This document shows, in pieces, positions 7,661 through 16,051 of a stretch of 64,000 nucleotides of DNA. Made by a program: the position numbers and the translations under genes. Numbering within the stretch: the stretch's first letter is position 1; every line of letters starts with the position of its first letter. The DNA comes from Aquimarina sp. BL5 (lineage in GTDB: Bacteria; Bacteroidota; Bacteroidia; Flavobacteriales; Flavobacteriaceae), in assembly GCF_003443675.1 (NCBI RefSeq), contig NZ_CP031963.1, positions 558,001-622,000 of the forward strand, given 5' to 3'. The notes under the pieces were generated by a model. That model searched no databases and was not told the DNA's origin. It saw only the letters and a program-made list of their open reading frames with translations.

Positions 7661-8680
7661 ATGAGTAGATCAAAAAGATTCTTTTTTCAAATACTTTTAT
7701 GGTTAACAGTTTGGATAATTCTATCATTCGGTCAAGTCGACAATCATAGATTGTTTATTGAAAATTTGTTAGTGTTTGGCTTTCAGGTTTTTCTTATCGC
7801 TGGTCTTATATTTTATCTTTCAGAGAAATTTTTGTTTAAGAAAAAGTATGTACTTTTTTTAGTGATTTCTATTTCGGCTATAGGAATATGCACATTCATT
7901 TCTTCTAATCTATTCTCCCCTCCAAGAATGCCTCCTATCGAAGAATTAAGACGTTTACCAAGAAGACCTCCATCTAAGTTTTTAATTACATTATTGTTCT
8001 TAACCATTTCGTATGTAATTGCTACATTTATTGAAACTTTTTTATTTGCTCAGAAAAAAGAAGAAGAAACTATCCGAAGTAAAAATGAGAACCTTCAGAC
8101 AGAACTTAAGCTTCTTAAATCGCAGATCAATCCGCATTTCTTATTTAATTCTCTCAATAATATTTATGCGCTTTCAGTAATGGATTCGGATAAAACACAA
8201 CAGAGTATTAGTTACTTATCTAATATGCTGCGATATGTGTTATATGAATGTGAACGACAACTAGTACCACTCGAAAAAGAGATTACTTATATCGAAAACT
8301 ATATCAAGTTGTTTTCTTTAAAAAGCAGTAAGCCATATCCAATACAAACAGACTTTAATGTTTCTGATAATAATTTAATGATAGCTCCAATGCTATTTAT
8401 TCCTTTTATTGAAAATGCTTTTAAACATAGTAATATTGAGAAGCCTAATGGTTCCTTTATAGATATTAGAATCAATGTTAGTACTCAGAGCATTGTGTTT
8501 AAAATTGAGAATAGTATTCCAAAAGAAAAGGTCCAGAAAGATAAGGTTGGTGGAATTGGACTAGAAAATGTTAAAAAAAGATTGAGTATATTATATCCTG
8601 AAATTCATCAATTAGAAATTGATGAATCCGAAGAGAAATTTAAGGTTATGTTGAACATAAAATTTATTGATAATGCTTAA
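7661..8680 (+). CDS. LytS-type sensor histidine kinase
   Basis: 339 residues. Four predicted membrane helices (about 11-25, 36-55, 61-82, 107-130) are followed by a short coiled coil and the His_kinase/HATPase module. The phosphoacceptor is His159 in the hallmark NPHFLFNSLNN. Later, FIPFIENAFKHS is the N box and GGIGLENVKKRL the G box. An extracytoplasmic loop between helices 3 and 4 is strikingly Pro/Arg-rich (residues 87-106: PPRMPPIEELRRLPRRPPS). The gene overlaps the response-regulator start by 8 bp. It is divergent from the EF-hand/YHYH/SCO operon, a likely target. Confidence 0.92.
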   Translation: MSRSKRFFFQILLWLTVWIILSFGQVDNHRLFIENLLVFGFQVFLIAGLIFYLSEKFLFKKKYVLFLVISISAIGICTFISSNLFSPPRMPPIEELRRLPRRPPSKFLITLLFLTISYVIATFIETFLFAQKKEEETIRSKNENLQTELKLLKSQINPHFLFNSLNNIYALSVMDSDKTQQSISYLSNMLRYVLYECERQLVPLEKEITYIENYIKLFSLKSSKPYPIQTDFNVSDNNLMIAPMLFIPFIENAFKHSNIEKPNGSFIDIRINVSTQSIVFKIENSIPKEKVQKDKVGGIGLENVKKRLSILYPEIHQLEIDESEEKFKVMLNIKFIDNA

Positions 8681-9344
8681 ATGCCTCATAATAGATGATG
8701 AAGAATTAGCGAGAGCTCTTCTAAAAACTTATATAAATAAGTTAGATTACATTGATATAGTTGGTTCGTTTGAAAACCCAATTGACGCTATGGAATCTTT
8801 TAAAGATGAATCAATAGATGTGGTTTTCTTAGATATTCAAATGCCAGAATTAAAAGGAACTGATTTTGCGAAAATAATCCCTTCATCTACTCAAATAATT
8901 TTTACAACTGCCTATTCAGAATATGCACTAGAAGGTTTTGAGTTAAATGCATTAGATTACTTACTAAAACCTATCACTTTTGATCGTTTTTTAGTTGCCA
9001 TAAATAAGATTAAAAAAAATATCACATTCACAGATATCGAAGAGACTATTACGATAAAATCAGGGTATGATTTACACAAAATTAAGTATAGTGATATTCT
9101 TTATATCGAAAGTGATAGTGAATATGTTGTTTTCAATACAATCAATAAAAAAATAATGAGCTATCAAACCTTAAAATCTCTTAATGAAACATTACCAAAT
9201 AGTTCATTTATGAGAGTGCATCGTTCATTCATAGTCAACAAGCATAAAGTCACAGCATTAAAAGGAAAAGATCTTTTCTTATCAGAAACCAAAATACCTG
9301 TAAGCTCTAGCTATTATGAACTAGTTAAAGAGCAATTGTTTTAA
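8673..9344 (+). CDS. LytTR-family response regulator
   Basis: About 223 residues from the ATG at 8673; an in-frame TTG at 8667 is less likely. The N-terminal receiver has Asp8, Asp9, phosphoacceptor Asp54 (VVFLDIQMPE) and the LLKP lysine. The C-terminal LytTR domain has the typical IKYSDILYIESDSEYVVF and SFMRVHRSFIVNKH segments. It should be phosphorylated by the overlapping LytS-type kinase and bind direct repeats upstream of target genes. Start and stop of the pair overlap, indicating translational coupling. Confidence 0.93.
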   Translation: MLKCLIIDDEELARALLKTYINKLDYIDIVGSFENPIDAMESFKDESIDVVFLDIQMPELKGTDFAKIIPSSTQIIFTTAYSEYALEGFELNALDYLLKPITFDRFLVAINKIKKNITFTDIEETITIKSGYDLHKIKYSDILYIESDSEYVVFNTINKKIMSYQTLKSLNETLPNSSFMRVHRSFIVNKHKVTALKGKDLFLSETKIPVSSSYYELVKEQLF

Positions 9345-9354
9345 ACCAAAACAC

Positions 9355-9371
9355 AAGGGTTTTACCCTTTT
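9355..9371 (+). terminator. Possible terminator after the LytTR regulator
   Basis: AAGGGT, loop TTT, ACCCTT then TT. The stem is short (6 bp) and the U-run is weak. The same GGGTTTTAC pattern recurs in the terminator at 36768-36809. Confidence 0.4.
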
Positions 9372-9443
9372 AATAATCAGTCATTTAACCCTTTTATTTT
9401 AAATTGGAAAAATATAGATTGTGCCTATAAAAATAAAATAATA

Positions 9444-9770
9444 ATGGCACAATCATCCTTTCAAGTTCAGACATATTCGTATTATAACTGGTCTTCCAGA
9501 AATACGGGAAAAACAAATTTAATTTTAAGAGGTTCTGGTGGGCAAACCTGCTCGGTTAGGTTTATAGAAGATCCAAATGCAGTTCTGCCAGATGCAACTC
9601 AATCTGGTTCTTATTATAGTTTCTATTATCATCACAATCAATTACAGCATTTAATAGATATGTTACGAAATGAAAGCCCTATTTATGTCTATTTTAATAA
9701 TGACAACGGATTTAATAACTCTAGAATATCTACGGCTAGTGAACCCGTAGGTGAAGGTGAATTGAATTAA
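9444..9770 (+). CDS. Hypothetical protein, aromatic/Ser/Asn-rich
   Basis: 108 residues with no signal peptide and no family I recognise. It is rich in Tyr, Phe, Ser and Asn (FQVQTYSYYNWSS, GSYYSFYYHHNQL). Its character is of small beta-rich proteins, with one predicted helix (HNQLQHLIDMLRNE) followed by a strand (PIYVYFNND). It stands alone between the LytTR regulator and a repeat-bearing spacer. Start is a normal ATG after AAATAATA. I have no functional call. Confidence 0.6.
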   Translation: MAQSSFQVQTYSYYNWSSRNTGKTNLILRGSGGQTCSVRFIEDPNAVLPDATQSGSYYSFYYHHNQLQHLIDMLRNESPIYVYFNNDNGFNNSRISTASEPVGEGELN

Positions 9771-10152
9771 TAAAAAAAGGTGGTAACCTCTTGTGCATTT
9801 AGATTTTGTATCAGAAAAGCTATTCTCGATACAATTTTTCTTCATTTCATTACAAAAAATCACTCGAACTGACGCTTTGCTCCTAACTGTTTTTTTTAAA
9901 TGCGCAACGGGTCGTAATAATATAAACCTGAAAATTCTATCCACTTTCTAACATACGTAACTTAATTACATCAAAAACAGTATATTAAAAATATCCCCTG
10001 TGTTTATTATAAGTAAAAAGTTAATTCGTTTTCAAAAGGGAAGTTCGAGATTTAATTCTGTACTCAATTACAGTATTGGCAATTATTTAACTGTAAGAAT
10101 TCTGCATTTTTATTACTTTTAAAATCATTGATCTATCCATAACTCACACATC
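9771..10152. other. Intergenic region with a dispersed repeat, 382 bp
   Basis: Bases 9815-9878 contain a copy of a dispersed intergenic repeat, also found at 30212-30304. The rest is AT-rich and presumably includes the promoter of the gene at 10153. No gene seen. Confidence 0.6.
9815..9878. repeat. Dispersed intergenic repeat, copy 1
   Basis: Begins with AAAAGCTATTCTCGATAC (9815-9832), identical over 18 bases to 30212-30229. It then continues as TTTTTCttcaTTTCATT and a CGAACTGACGCTTT end that is diverged but alignable to copy 2. This copy lacks the CCGCC/GGCGG hairpin insert seen in copy 2. Confidence 0.7.
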
Positions 10153-11259
10153 ATGAAAACACTCATTACTTTCATTATTTCGTTGACCCTATCCTTTTTT
10201 GTAAATAATGTTCAAGCAAATTCTTCGTTAAAAACAGATTTTAAAACCGGTAATCCTAGTATTACTTCCATTCATAAAATGACGTTTGGCCCTGAAGGCA
10301 TTCTATTCATTGGCGATAGCAATGCCGCTCAGATTGTAGCAATCGACCTTAGTGAGCATCCTAAATTAGATAACTCTAAAGTGAAATTAGACCAGTTGGA
10401 TAAACTAATAGCAGATATGATGGGTACAACCATCGATCAGATACAAATTACGGATATGGTAGTAAATCCGGAGAATGACAATATCTATCTCTCTATCAAT
10501 CACAGTTCAGGAGTTCCCATATTATTAAGAGTAGAAGATAATATACTAAAGCAAGTTCCGCTTGATAATGTTTCTTATAGTAAAAAAACATTGCTCAACC
10601 CAGTAACAGAAGAAGCAAAAGATCGTAGAGGCCGAAAATTACGTAAATGGGCCGTGGCAGATATTAAATATATGGAAGGAAAAGTATTCTTATCTGGTTT
10701 GAGCAACCAAGAATTTGCTTCTACATTTAGATCAATTGATTTTCCTTTTAATGAAAAACAAGAGTATAGCTCTTTAGAAATTTATCACGCAGCACACGGA
10801 AAATATGAAACTCACGCTCCAATAAAAGCGTTTATTCCCACCAATATTAATGGAAATCCACACGTAGTTGCTGGCTATACGTGTACACCTTTGGTTGTTT
10901 TTCCAATGAATGAGATTAAACCTGGCGAACATAATAAAGGTAGAACAGTTGCTGAACTAGGAAGCGGAAACTCTCCAGTAGATATGATTGAGATTGAAAA
11001 TGAAGGAAATCGTTATTTACTTATTGCTAATAGTAATAGGCCATTAATGAAAATGGATTTTAAAGATCTGGAAGCATATGAAGGCTCACTTACTACACCT
11101 GTTATTAAAAAAGGTGCTGCGGTGGGTGTAGATTATGTAAATCTACCATTTGTTAATGTACAGCAATTAGATAAACTAGGTGATAGCTTCCTTATGGTAC
11201 AAAGAGAATCCAATGGAAATCTAGCCTTAAAAACAGGAAATAGTTGGTGGGTTAAATAA
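10153..11259 (+). CDS. Exported hypothetical protein, beta-propeller-like
   Basis: 368 residues with a Sec signal peptide (MKTLITFIISLTLSFFVNNVQA). The start of the mature part (ITSIHKMTFGPEGILFIGDSNAAQIVAIDL) and internal segments such as ITDMVVNPENDNIYLSIN and GNRYLLIANSNRPLMKMDF look like NHL/SMP-30 propeller blades, so I infer a periplasmic or secreted propeller. I do not recognise a specific family or active site. It is followed after 44 nt by another exported protein with an Ig-like domain, and a terminator closes the pair. Confidence 0.7.
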   Translation: MKTLITFIISLTLSFFVNNVQANSSLKTDFKTGNPSITSIHKMTFGPEGILFIGDSNAAQIVAIDLSEHPKLDNSKVKLDQLDKLIADMMGTTIDQIQITDMVVNPENDNIYLSINHSSGVPILLRVEDNILKQVPLDNVSYSKKTLLNPVTEEAKDRRGRKLRKWAVADIKYMEGKVFLSGLSNQEFASTFRSIDFPFNEKQEYSSLEIYHAAHGKYETHAPIKAFIPTNINGNPHVVAGYTCTPLVVFPMNEIKPGEHNKGRTVAELGSGNSPVDMIEIENEGNRYLLIANSNRPLMKMDFKDLEAYEGSLTTPVIKKGAAVGVDYVNLPFVNVQQLDKLGDSFLMVQRESNGNLALKTGNSWWVK

Positions 11260-11303
11260 TAAAATTCATAACGTACATCTCATTTTTTTATTGATATTTT
11301 ATC

Positions 11304-12362
11304 GTGAAGAATCTGTTCAAGATTTTATTAGTTTTTATTAGTTTAATGGAAGTAATGCAAGCTCAGTCATCTCTTGAATTTGTATTTACTAAAAACCAGA
11401 TTCTAATTAAAAACAACAAATTACAAGAAGGAAGAATTCTTGTATTTAAAGGTGAGATTTCTGAAGATAAATTAGGTTATTCTACTCCAATTCTAGGAAA
11501 AACCCTTAAAACAAATGAAGGAATTCTATTTACACCAGTAGTCCCATTTGGATGGGATCAAAAATATACTTTAGTATATAATCATATTATAGAATATTTC
11601 AAACTAACGATTCCTGAAAATTATGAATCTCTCTCAGTAACAGAAATATATCCCTCCGCTCCCATCCTACCCTCTAATCTTTTAAAGTTATATATCAGAT
11701 TTTCAAAACCAATTAACACTGCTTTTGTGTATGATCACATTAGATTCATCAACCTTGCCGGAGATACATTATCAAGAACTATACTTCCATTAGAAAATCC
11801 ACTTATTTCTGATGATAGAAGACTCTTAACCATATGGATAGAGCCAGGAAGACAGAAACGAGGTCTAGGGCCAAATAAAGAATTAGGAGCTGTTTTTAAC
11901 AAAGAAACTTATCGCTTAATAGTTACAAAAGACATAAAAGATATAAACGGAGTTTCTATGCAAGAAGATTTTATACATTCTTTTTGTATAGGAAATACTG
12001 ATCGCATAAAACCAACTATAAATGATTGGAAAATAGGTATTCCTAAAATTAATTCTATATCAAAGTTATTAATTCAATGTAGTGAATCTTTGGATTATGG
12101 TAGTGTTCAAGGTAATATTCATATAGTTGATAAGAGTATGCAAGAAATAAAGGGTACATGGCAATTATTAGAACAAGAAACTATACTATCATTCCAACCA
12201 AGAGAAGCTTGGAAAAAAGGTGATTATCAAATTTTATGTAATCCAGAGATTGAAGATTTAGCGGGTAACAACCTAAGTCGTTTATTTGATACAGAAATCA
12301 AAAAAACTTCTAACCAAGAAACTACTAATCAACAGTATTCATTAGAATTTTCCATAAATTAA
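11304..12362 (+). CDS. Exported protein with SbsA/Big_5-type Ig-like domain
   Basis: 352 residues from a GTG start that gives a clean signal peptide (ILLVFISLMEVMQAQ). A segment about residues 108-230 (LLKLYIRFSKPINTAFVYDHIRFINLAGD ... FIHSFCIG, given here in part) has the shape of a bacterial Ig-like SbsA domain, and a second similar unit follows (KLLIQCSESLDYGSVQGNI ... EDLAGNNLSR). Such domains are structural modules of surface proteins. It forms a two-gene unit with the propeller-like protein upstream and ends in a strong terminator. Binding partner unknown. Confidence 0.7.
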   Translation: MKNLFKILLVFISLMEVMQAQSSLEFVFTKNQILIKNNKLQEGRILVFKGEISEDKLGYSTPILGKTLKTNEGILFTPVVPFGWDQKYTLVYNHIIEYFKLTIPENYESLSVTEIYPSAPILPSNLLKLYIRFSKPINTAFVYDHIRFINLAGDTLSRTILPLENPLISDDRRLLTIWIEPGRQKRGLGPNKELGAVFNKETYRLIVTKDIKDINGVSMQEDFIHSFCIGNTDRIKPTINDWKIGIPKINSISKLLIQCSESLDYGSVQGNIHIVDKSMQEIKGTWQLLEQETILSFQPREAWKKGDYQILCNPEIEDLAGNNLSRLFDTEIKKTSNQETTNQQYSLEFSIN

Positions 12363-12392
12363 AAAAAGGCAGTTTGATTAACTGCCTTTTTT
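12363..12392 (+). terminator. Rho-independent terminator
   Basis: GGCAGTT (12368-12374), loop TGATT, AACTGCC (12380-12386), then six Ts; preceded by an A-run, so it could also work on the minus strand. Confidence 0.9.
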
Positions 12393-12448
12393 CCATAATT
12401 AAGTAGGTATCCTATCTCAGTAGTAGTTTTGAGACTCATTTAAGATTT

Positions 12449-12793
12449 TTAGTTTCCTGCCAACAATACAAAAGAGTTGCCTGCAACTGGAGATACATTA
12501 TAGCTTTTAACATTTTTTAATGTTTTCATATATTTTTCTGCCTCAATAAAAGCACTTTCCATTGGACTTACGGTTGAATTTTGGTTTAACGTAATTGTCT
12601 TAGAAATCACTTCTCCACTGGTATATTCAATTGTCATTTTCCATTTTTTTACAGAATGAAAATTCTTAGAGATTAATGAGTTTTCTTCTTTAACACTCTT
12701 CTGCTCTTTTTTAGTTTTTTCTTTTTCGTTCGTCGGATTTGTTGTCGCATAGCTAAACGACACACAGAATAATGCAATAATAAGGAGTTTCAT
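12449..12793 (-). CDS. Small exported hypothetical protein
   Basis: 114 residues from the ATG at 12793, chosen because it gives a Sec signal peptide (MKLLIIALFCVSFSYA). The mature protein begins with a Lys/Glu/Asn-rich segment and then a small domain (VKKWKMTIEYTSGEVISKTITLN ... FIEAEKYMKTLKNVKSYNVSPV in part) with an edge-strand pattern. No family recognised. It is divergent from the small HTH regulator at 12908. Confidence 0.6.
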   Translation of the reverse strand: MKLLIIALFCVSFSYATTNPTNEKEKTKKEQKSVKEENSLISKNFHSVKKWKMTIEYTSGEVISKTITLNQNSTVSPMESAFIEAEKYMKTLKNVKSYNVSPVAGNSFVLLAGN

Positions 12794-12888
12794 AAGTGAT
12801 GATTTTTGGATTAGTTCCGACGAATATACATATATAATTTGATTATACAAATATTTTTTTAATAAAATTTTATTTGAATATTAAAAAA

Positions 12889-12898
12889 ATACATGTAT
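12889..12898. promoter_or_regulatory. Palindrome ATACATGTAT, possible operator
   Basis: A perfect 10-bp palindrome lies 9 bases before the start of the small HTH gene, in the divergent region with the exported protein. Position suits autoregulation, but it is short and untested. Confidence 0.35.
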
Positions 12899-12907
12899 GT
12901 TTGAATT

Positions 12908-13114
12908 ATGATAAATAAAAATTTAAAACGGCTCCTAAAAAAAAGCAAAGGAGCTAAAACGGTATACGGTATTTCTAAAACTTTAGGAGTAAGTCCGCAA
13001 GCAGGAGATTATGTAGTAAAGAGAAAAAATCTTGCTAAAGATTTTGAAAGACTACAAAGAATTGCTGATTATATGGAAGTTGATATTAAAGATATCATCG
13101 ATAACAACAAATAG
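12908..13114 (+). CDS. Small HTH (Cro/C1-like) DNA-binding protein
   Basis: 68 residues, almost all one helix-turn-helix domain: LKRLLKKSKGAKTVYGISKTLGVSPQAGDYVV carries the HTH (AKTVYGISKTLGVSPQ) and LQRIADYMEVDIKDII the final helix typical of Cro/C1-like domains. It is very basic, as expected for DNA binding. There is no effector domain. The ATACATGTAT palindrome just upstream could be its own operator. I see no phage genes nearby. Confidence 0.7.
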   Translation: MINKNLKRLLKKSKGAKTVYGISKTLGVSPQAGDYVVKRKNLAKDFERLQRIADYMEVDIKDIIDNNK

Positions 13115-13151
13115 TCCACTGACTCACTGAGTTGCTGCTATGATTGGTTTT

Positions 13152-13187
13152 ACAGTTACTGTATAAAACAGTAAGCTGTTTCTTTTC
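13152..13187 (+). terminator. Possible terminator after the HTH gene
   Basis: ACAGTTACTGT (13152-13162) pairs with ACAGTAAGCTGT (13168-13179) with a one-base bulge, followed by TTCTTTTCTT. Confidence 0.45.
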
Positions 13188-13305
13188 TTGATATTCTATA
13201 AGATGATGAGTCAATATCTGGCATAATTGATTTAGATAAAACTAAAATCAAACTTTTATACTTATATTTCAGAAGAAAACTAATCTAAATAACACATTCT
13301 TTCCG

Positions 13306-13725
13306 ATGAGATTAACCCTACTTCTCTTATTAACCTGTATTTGTATATCATCTATAAAACCCGAAACTTATATCGGGAAATGGCGCATAGAGGGTGGTTC
13401 TATAATAGAGATCTATAAAGATGGAGATCGTTTTTTTGGAAAAATCAATAAACGAGCAAAAAAACCTATCTCAAATCTTAATGGTTTAGATAATAAAAAT
13501 CCCAATCTTGAACTTAGACAACGTCAGTTATTAGGAATAGATATTCTTAACGACCTAAGTTTTGAAGACGGAGAATTATCTGGAGGGACTATCTATAATG
13601 CAGATAGCGGAAAAACGTATACTGTAAAAGTATGGATTGATTCGGATAATACAGATTTATGTTACATAAGAGCTTATAAAGGCATACTATTTAAGACCTT
13701 TGAAGCGAAAAGAGTGAAAAACTGA
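13306..13725 (+). CDS. DUF2147 domain exported protein
   Basis: 139 residues with a signal peptide (MRLTLLLLLTCICISSIKP). The mature protein matches DUF2147: ETYIGKWRIEGGSIIEIYKDGDRFFGKI at the start, LLGIDILNDLSFEDGELSGGTIYNADSGKTYT in the middle and a FEAKRV end. The family is a small periplasmic beta-barrel of unknown ligand. It appears to be a single-gene unit. Confidence 0.85.
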   Translation: MRLTLLLLLTCICISSIKPETYIGKWRIEGGSIIEIYKDGDRFFGKINKRAKKPISNLNGLDNKNPNLELRQRQLLGIDILNDLSFEDGELSGGTIYNADSGKTYTVKVWIDSDNTDLCYIRAYKGILFKTFEAKRVKN

Positions 13726-13989
13726 TTACACTTTTTTAATACACGAGTTTATACACTATAATTCATGAAGTTTTACAACAGAAATGTATGCTATTCGTGA
13801 TACTCGTGTAACAGGTTTTTCAAAAAAGGCAATAGTAATATTAACAATTTTCATTGTTTAGAATCCTTTAAAATATAGTATATTTAAGGGTACGTCCTTT
13901 ATTGTCAGCATATTATATCTTTTTGCTTGGCAAAACACTAGAATTCCTATTCTAACAACTCTTTTAAACTTTTTAATTCTTTTATTACT

Positions 13990-15513
13990 ATGAGTATTGC
14001 AAGACCAACCCCAAAAGGTAAGGTAAGAAGACCTGACTTCAAAGACCAATATAACAACTACATCGGTGGAAAATGGACCGCTCCTGTTAAAGGTCAATAT
14101 TTTGACAACATTTCTCCGGTTGATGGAACCAGCTTCACCAAAATTGCTAGGTCAACTTCAGAAGATATTGAATTGGCAATTGATGCAGCATGGAAAGCCG
14201 CTCCTGAATGGAACAACTCCTCTGCAACATTTCGAAGCAATTGTTTACTTAAAATTGCTGATGTAATCGAAAATAACCTAGATATACTAGCAAGAGCTGA
14301 AACCTGGGACAACGGAAAAGCTCTGCGAGAAACCTTAGCAGCTGATATTCCGTTAGCTGTTGATCATTTTAGATATTTTGCTGGTGTAATTCGTGCAGAA
14401 GAAGGATCAGCAAGCGAATTAGATTCCAACACAGTTTCAATAAACATTTTAGAACCTTTAGGTGTTGTTGGTCAAATTATTCCATGGAACTTCCCCATCT
14501 TAATGGCAACTTGGAAGATTGCTCCTGCCCTCGCTGCTGGAAATTGTATTGTGCTAAAACCTGCAGAACAAACTCCAGTCGGAATTATGATCCTGATGGA
14601 ATTAATTGAAGGAATACTTCCTGAAGGTGTTCTTAATGTAGTGAATGGATTCGGAATTGAAGCCGGAAAACCATTGGCTTCTAGCACTAGGATTAAAAAA
14701 GTAGCTTTTACAGGTGAGACCACAACTGGTCAACTCATCATGCAGTATGCTTCTAAAAATATTACCCCTGTTACATTAGAACTTGGAGGAAAATCTCCCA
14801 ATATCTTTTTTGAGAGTATCATGGAAGCGGATGATAATTTTTTTGACAAATGTATAGAAGGCGCTGTATTATTTGCTCTTAATCAAGGTGAAGTATGTAC
14901 TTGTCCATCAAGAATATTAATACAAGAGAGTATTTACGAACGATTCATAGCGCGAATTATCGAGCGTACTGAAGCGATCCAACTAGGACACCCATTAGAT
15001 CCTGAAACCATGATGGGAGCACAAGCATCAAACGATCAATATGAAAAAATACTTCACTATATAAATATTGGTAAAGATGAAGGATGCGAAGTATTGTCTG
15101 GTGGTAAAGCTGCTTATGTAGAAGGCCTAGAAAATGGATATTACATTGAGCCTACCTTATTGTTAGGAAATAACAAAATGCGTGTATTCCAGGAAGAAAT
15201 ATTTGGACCAGTTGCTTGTGTCACAACTTTTAAAGATGAAGCTGAAGCTATAGAAATAGCAAATGACACTTTGTATGGTTTAGGAGCAGGTGTTTGGACT
15301 CGCGATATGCATCAAGCTTATCAGATATCCAGAGCTGTGCAAGCTGGGCGTGTTTGGGTAAATTGTTACCATACATATCCAGCTCATGCCCCTTTCGGAG
15401 GCTACAAGAAATCTGGTATAGGTAGAGAAAATCATAAAATGATGCTTAACCATTACCGTCAGACTAAAAATATGCTTATTTCTTATGATAAAAAGCCTCT
15501 TGGATTTTTCTAA
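13990..15513 (+). CDS. NAD+-dependent aldehyde dehydrogenase (acetaldehyde type)
   Basis: 507 residues, the usual length for ExaC/AldB-type acetaldehyde dehydrogenases, cytoplasmic. Key features are all present: Asn167 in IIPWNFP, Glu264 in [12 protein letters not shown], and the nucleophile Cys303 in [12 protein letters not shown], where the second Cys (305) is typical of this subgroup. The ending ([16 protein letters not shown]) is also the subgroup signature. It oxidises acetaldehyde or similar aldehydes to acids with NAD+. It is followed after 15 nt by DUF779, a usual partner, so they form an operon closed by the terminator at 15941. Confidence 0.93.
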   Translation: MSIARPTPKGKVRRPDFKDQYNNYIGGKWTAPVKGQYFDNISPVDGTSFTKIARSTSEDIELAIDAAWKAAPEWNNSSATFRSNCLLKIADVIENNLDILARAETWDNGKALRETLAADIPLAVDHFRYFAGVIRAEEGSASELDSNTVSINILEPLGVVGQIIPWNFPILMATWKIAPALAAGNCIVLKPAEQTPVGIMILMELIEGILPEGVLNVVNGFGIEAGKPLASSTRIKKVAFTGETTTGQLIMQYASKNITPVTLELGGKSPNIFFESIMEADDNFFDKCIEGAVLFALNQGEVCTCPSRILIQESIYERFIARIIERTEAIQLGHPLDPETMMGAQASNDQYEKILHYINIGKDEGCEVLSGGKAAYVEGLENGYYIEPTLLLGNNKMRVFQEEIFGPVACVTTFKDEAEAIEIANDTLYGLGAGVWTRDMHQAYQISRAVQAGRVWVNCYHTYPAHAPFGGYKKSGIGRENHKMMLNHYRQTKNMLISYDKKPLGFF

Positions 15514-15528
15514 AAATAAAGCTAAAAT

Positions 15529-15906
15529 ATGATATCACGAGTTAAGATTACAGAAGCCGCCAAAGGAATTATAAACACCCTTAGAGCAACACATGGAGAA
15601 TTGATGTTCCACCAAAGCGGAGGATGCTGTGATGGATCGTCTCCTATGTGCTTTGAAAAAGGCGAATTGATGATTAATGAAACAGATGTTTGGCTAGGAA
15701 CAATCCATAACTGTGACTTTTATATGTCGGCGGATCAATTTGAATACTGGAAACATACGCAATTAACTATAGATGTAGTTAAAGGTCGTGGTTCTAGTTT
15801 TTCTTTAGAAATCCCCTTAGGAGTTAGATTCATCATTAAATCAAGAATATATAGTGATGAGGAAATCAATGAGTTGAGTCCTACTCGTGTAGGCGAAATA
15901 ATATAA
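15529..15906 (+). CDS. DUF779 family protein
   Basis: 125 residues, no signal peptide. It carries the DUF779 signature HQSGGCCDGSSPMCF, with three Cys in a short stretch, and IHNCDFYMSADQFEYW. DUF779 genes commonly sit beside acetaldehyde dehydrogenase genes, as here, so a supporting role for that enzyme (for example metal or thiol handling) is plausible but unproven. The Cys cluster suggests metal binding or redox chemistry. Confidence 0.9.
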   Translation: MISRVKITEAAKGIINTLRATHGELMFHQSGGCCDGSSPMCFEKGELMINETDVWLGTIHNCDFYMSADQFEYWKHTQLTIDVVKGRGSSFSLEIPLGVRFIIKSRIYSDEEINELSPTRVGEII

Positions 15907-15940
15907 TGATCATCCAAAAATTTTTGATAATAAAAAAAAA

Positions 15941-15968
15941 CAAGCTGCAAAAAGATTGCAGCTTGTTT
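15941..15968 (+). terminator. Rho-independent terminator of the ALDH-DUF779 operon
   Basis: CAAGCTGCAA (15941-15950), loop AAAGA, TTGCAGCTTG (15956-15965), TTT. The A-run upstream would let it also end minus-strand transcripts. Confidence 0.85.
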
Positions 15969-16051
15969 CTACACAAGAACTTTAACAAAGTACAATTAAG
16001 ACTTTCTTTTATTCAATTAAATATCAACTCGACTGGGGTAACTTTGGTTTT

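Noticed and set aside
8667-8672. TTG as start of the LytTR regulator
   Set aside because: The ATG two codons later gives the normal start of a receiver domain (LKCLIIDDE) and a typical overlap with the kinase gene.
13740-13810. Inverted repeat TACACGAGT / ACTCGTGTA
   Set aside because: Nine-base arms separated by 53 bases with no U-run and no gene-regulatory position; chance or decayed structure is as likely.
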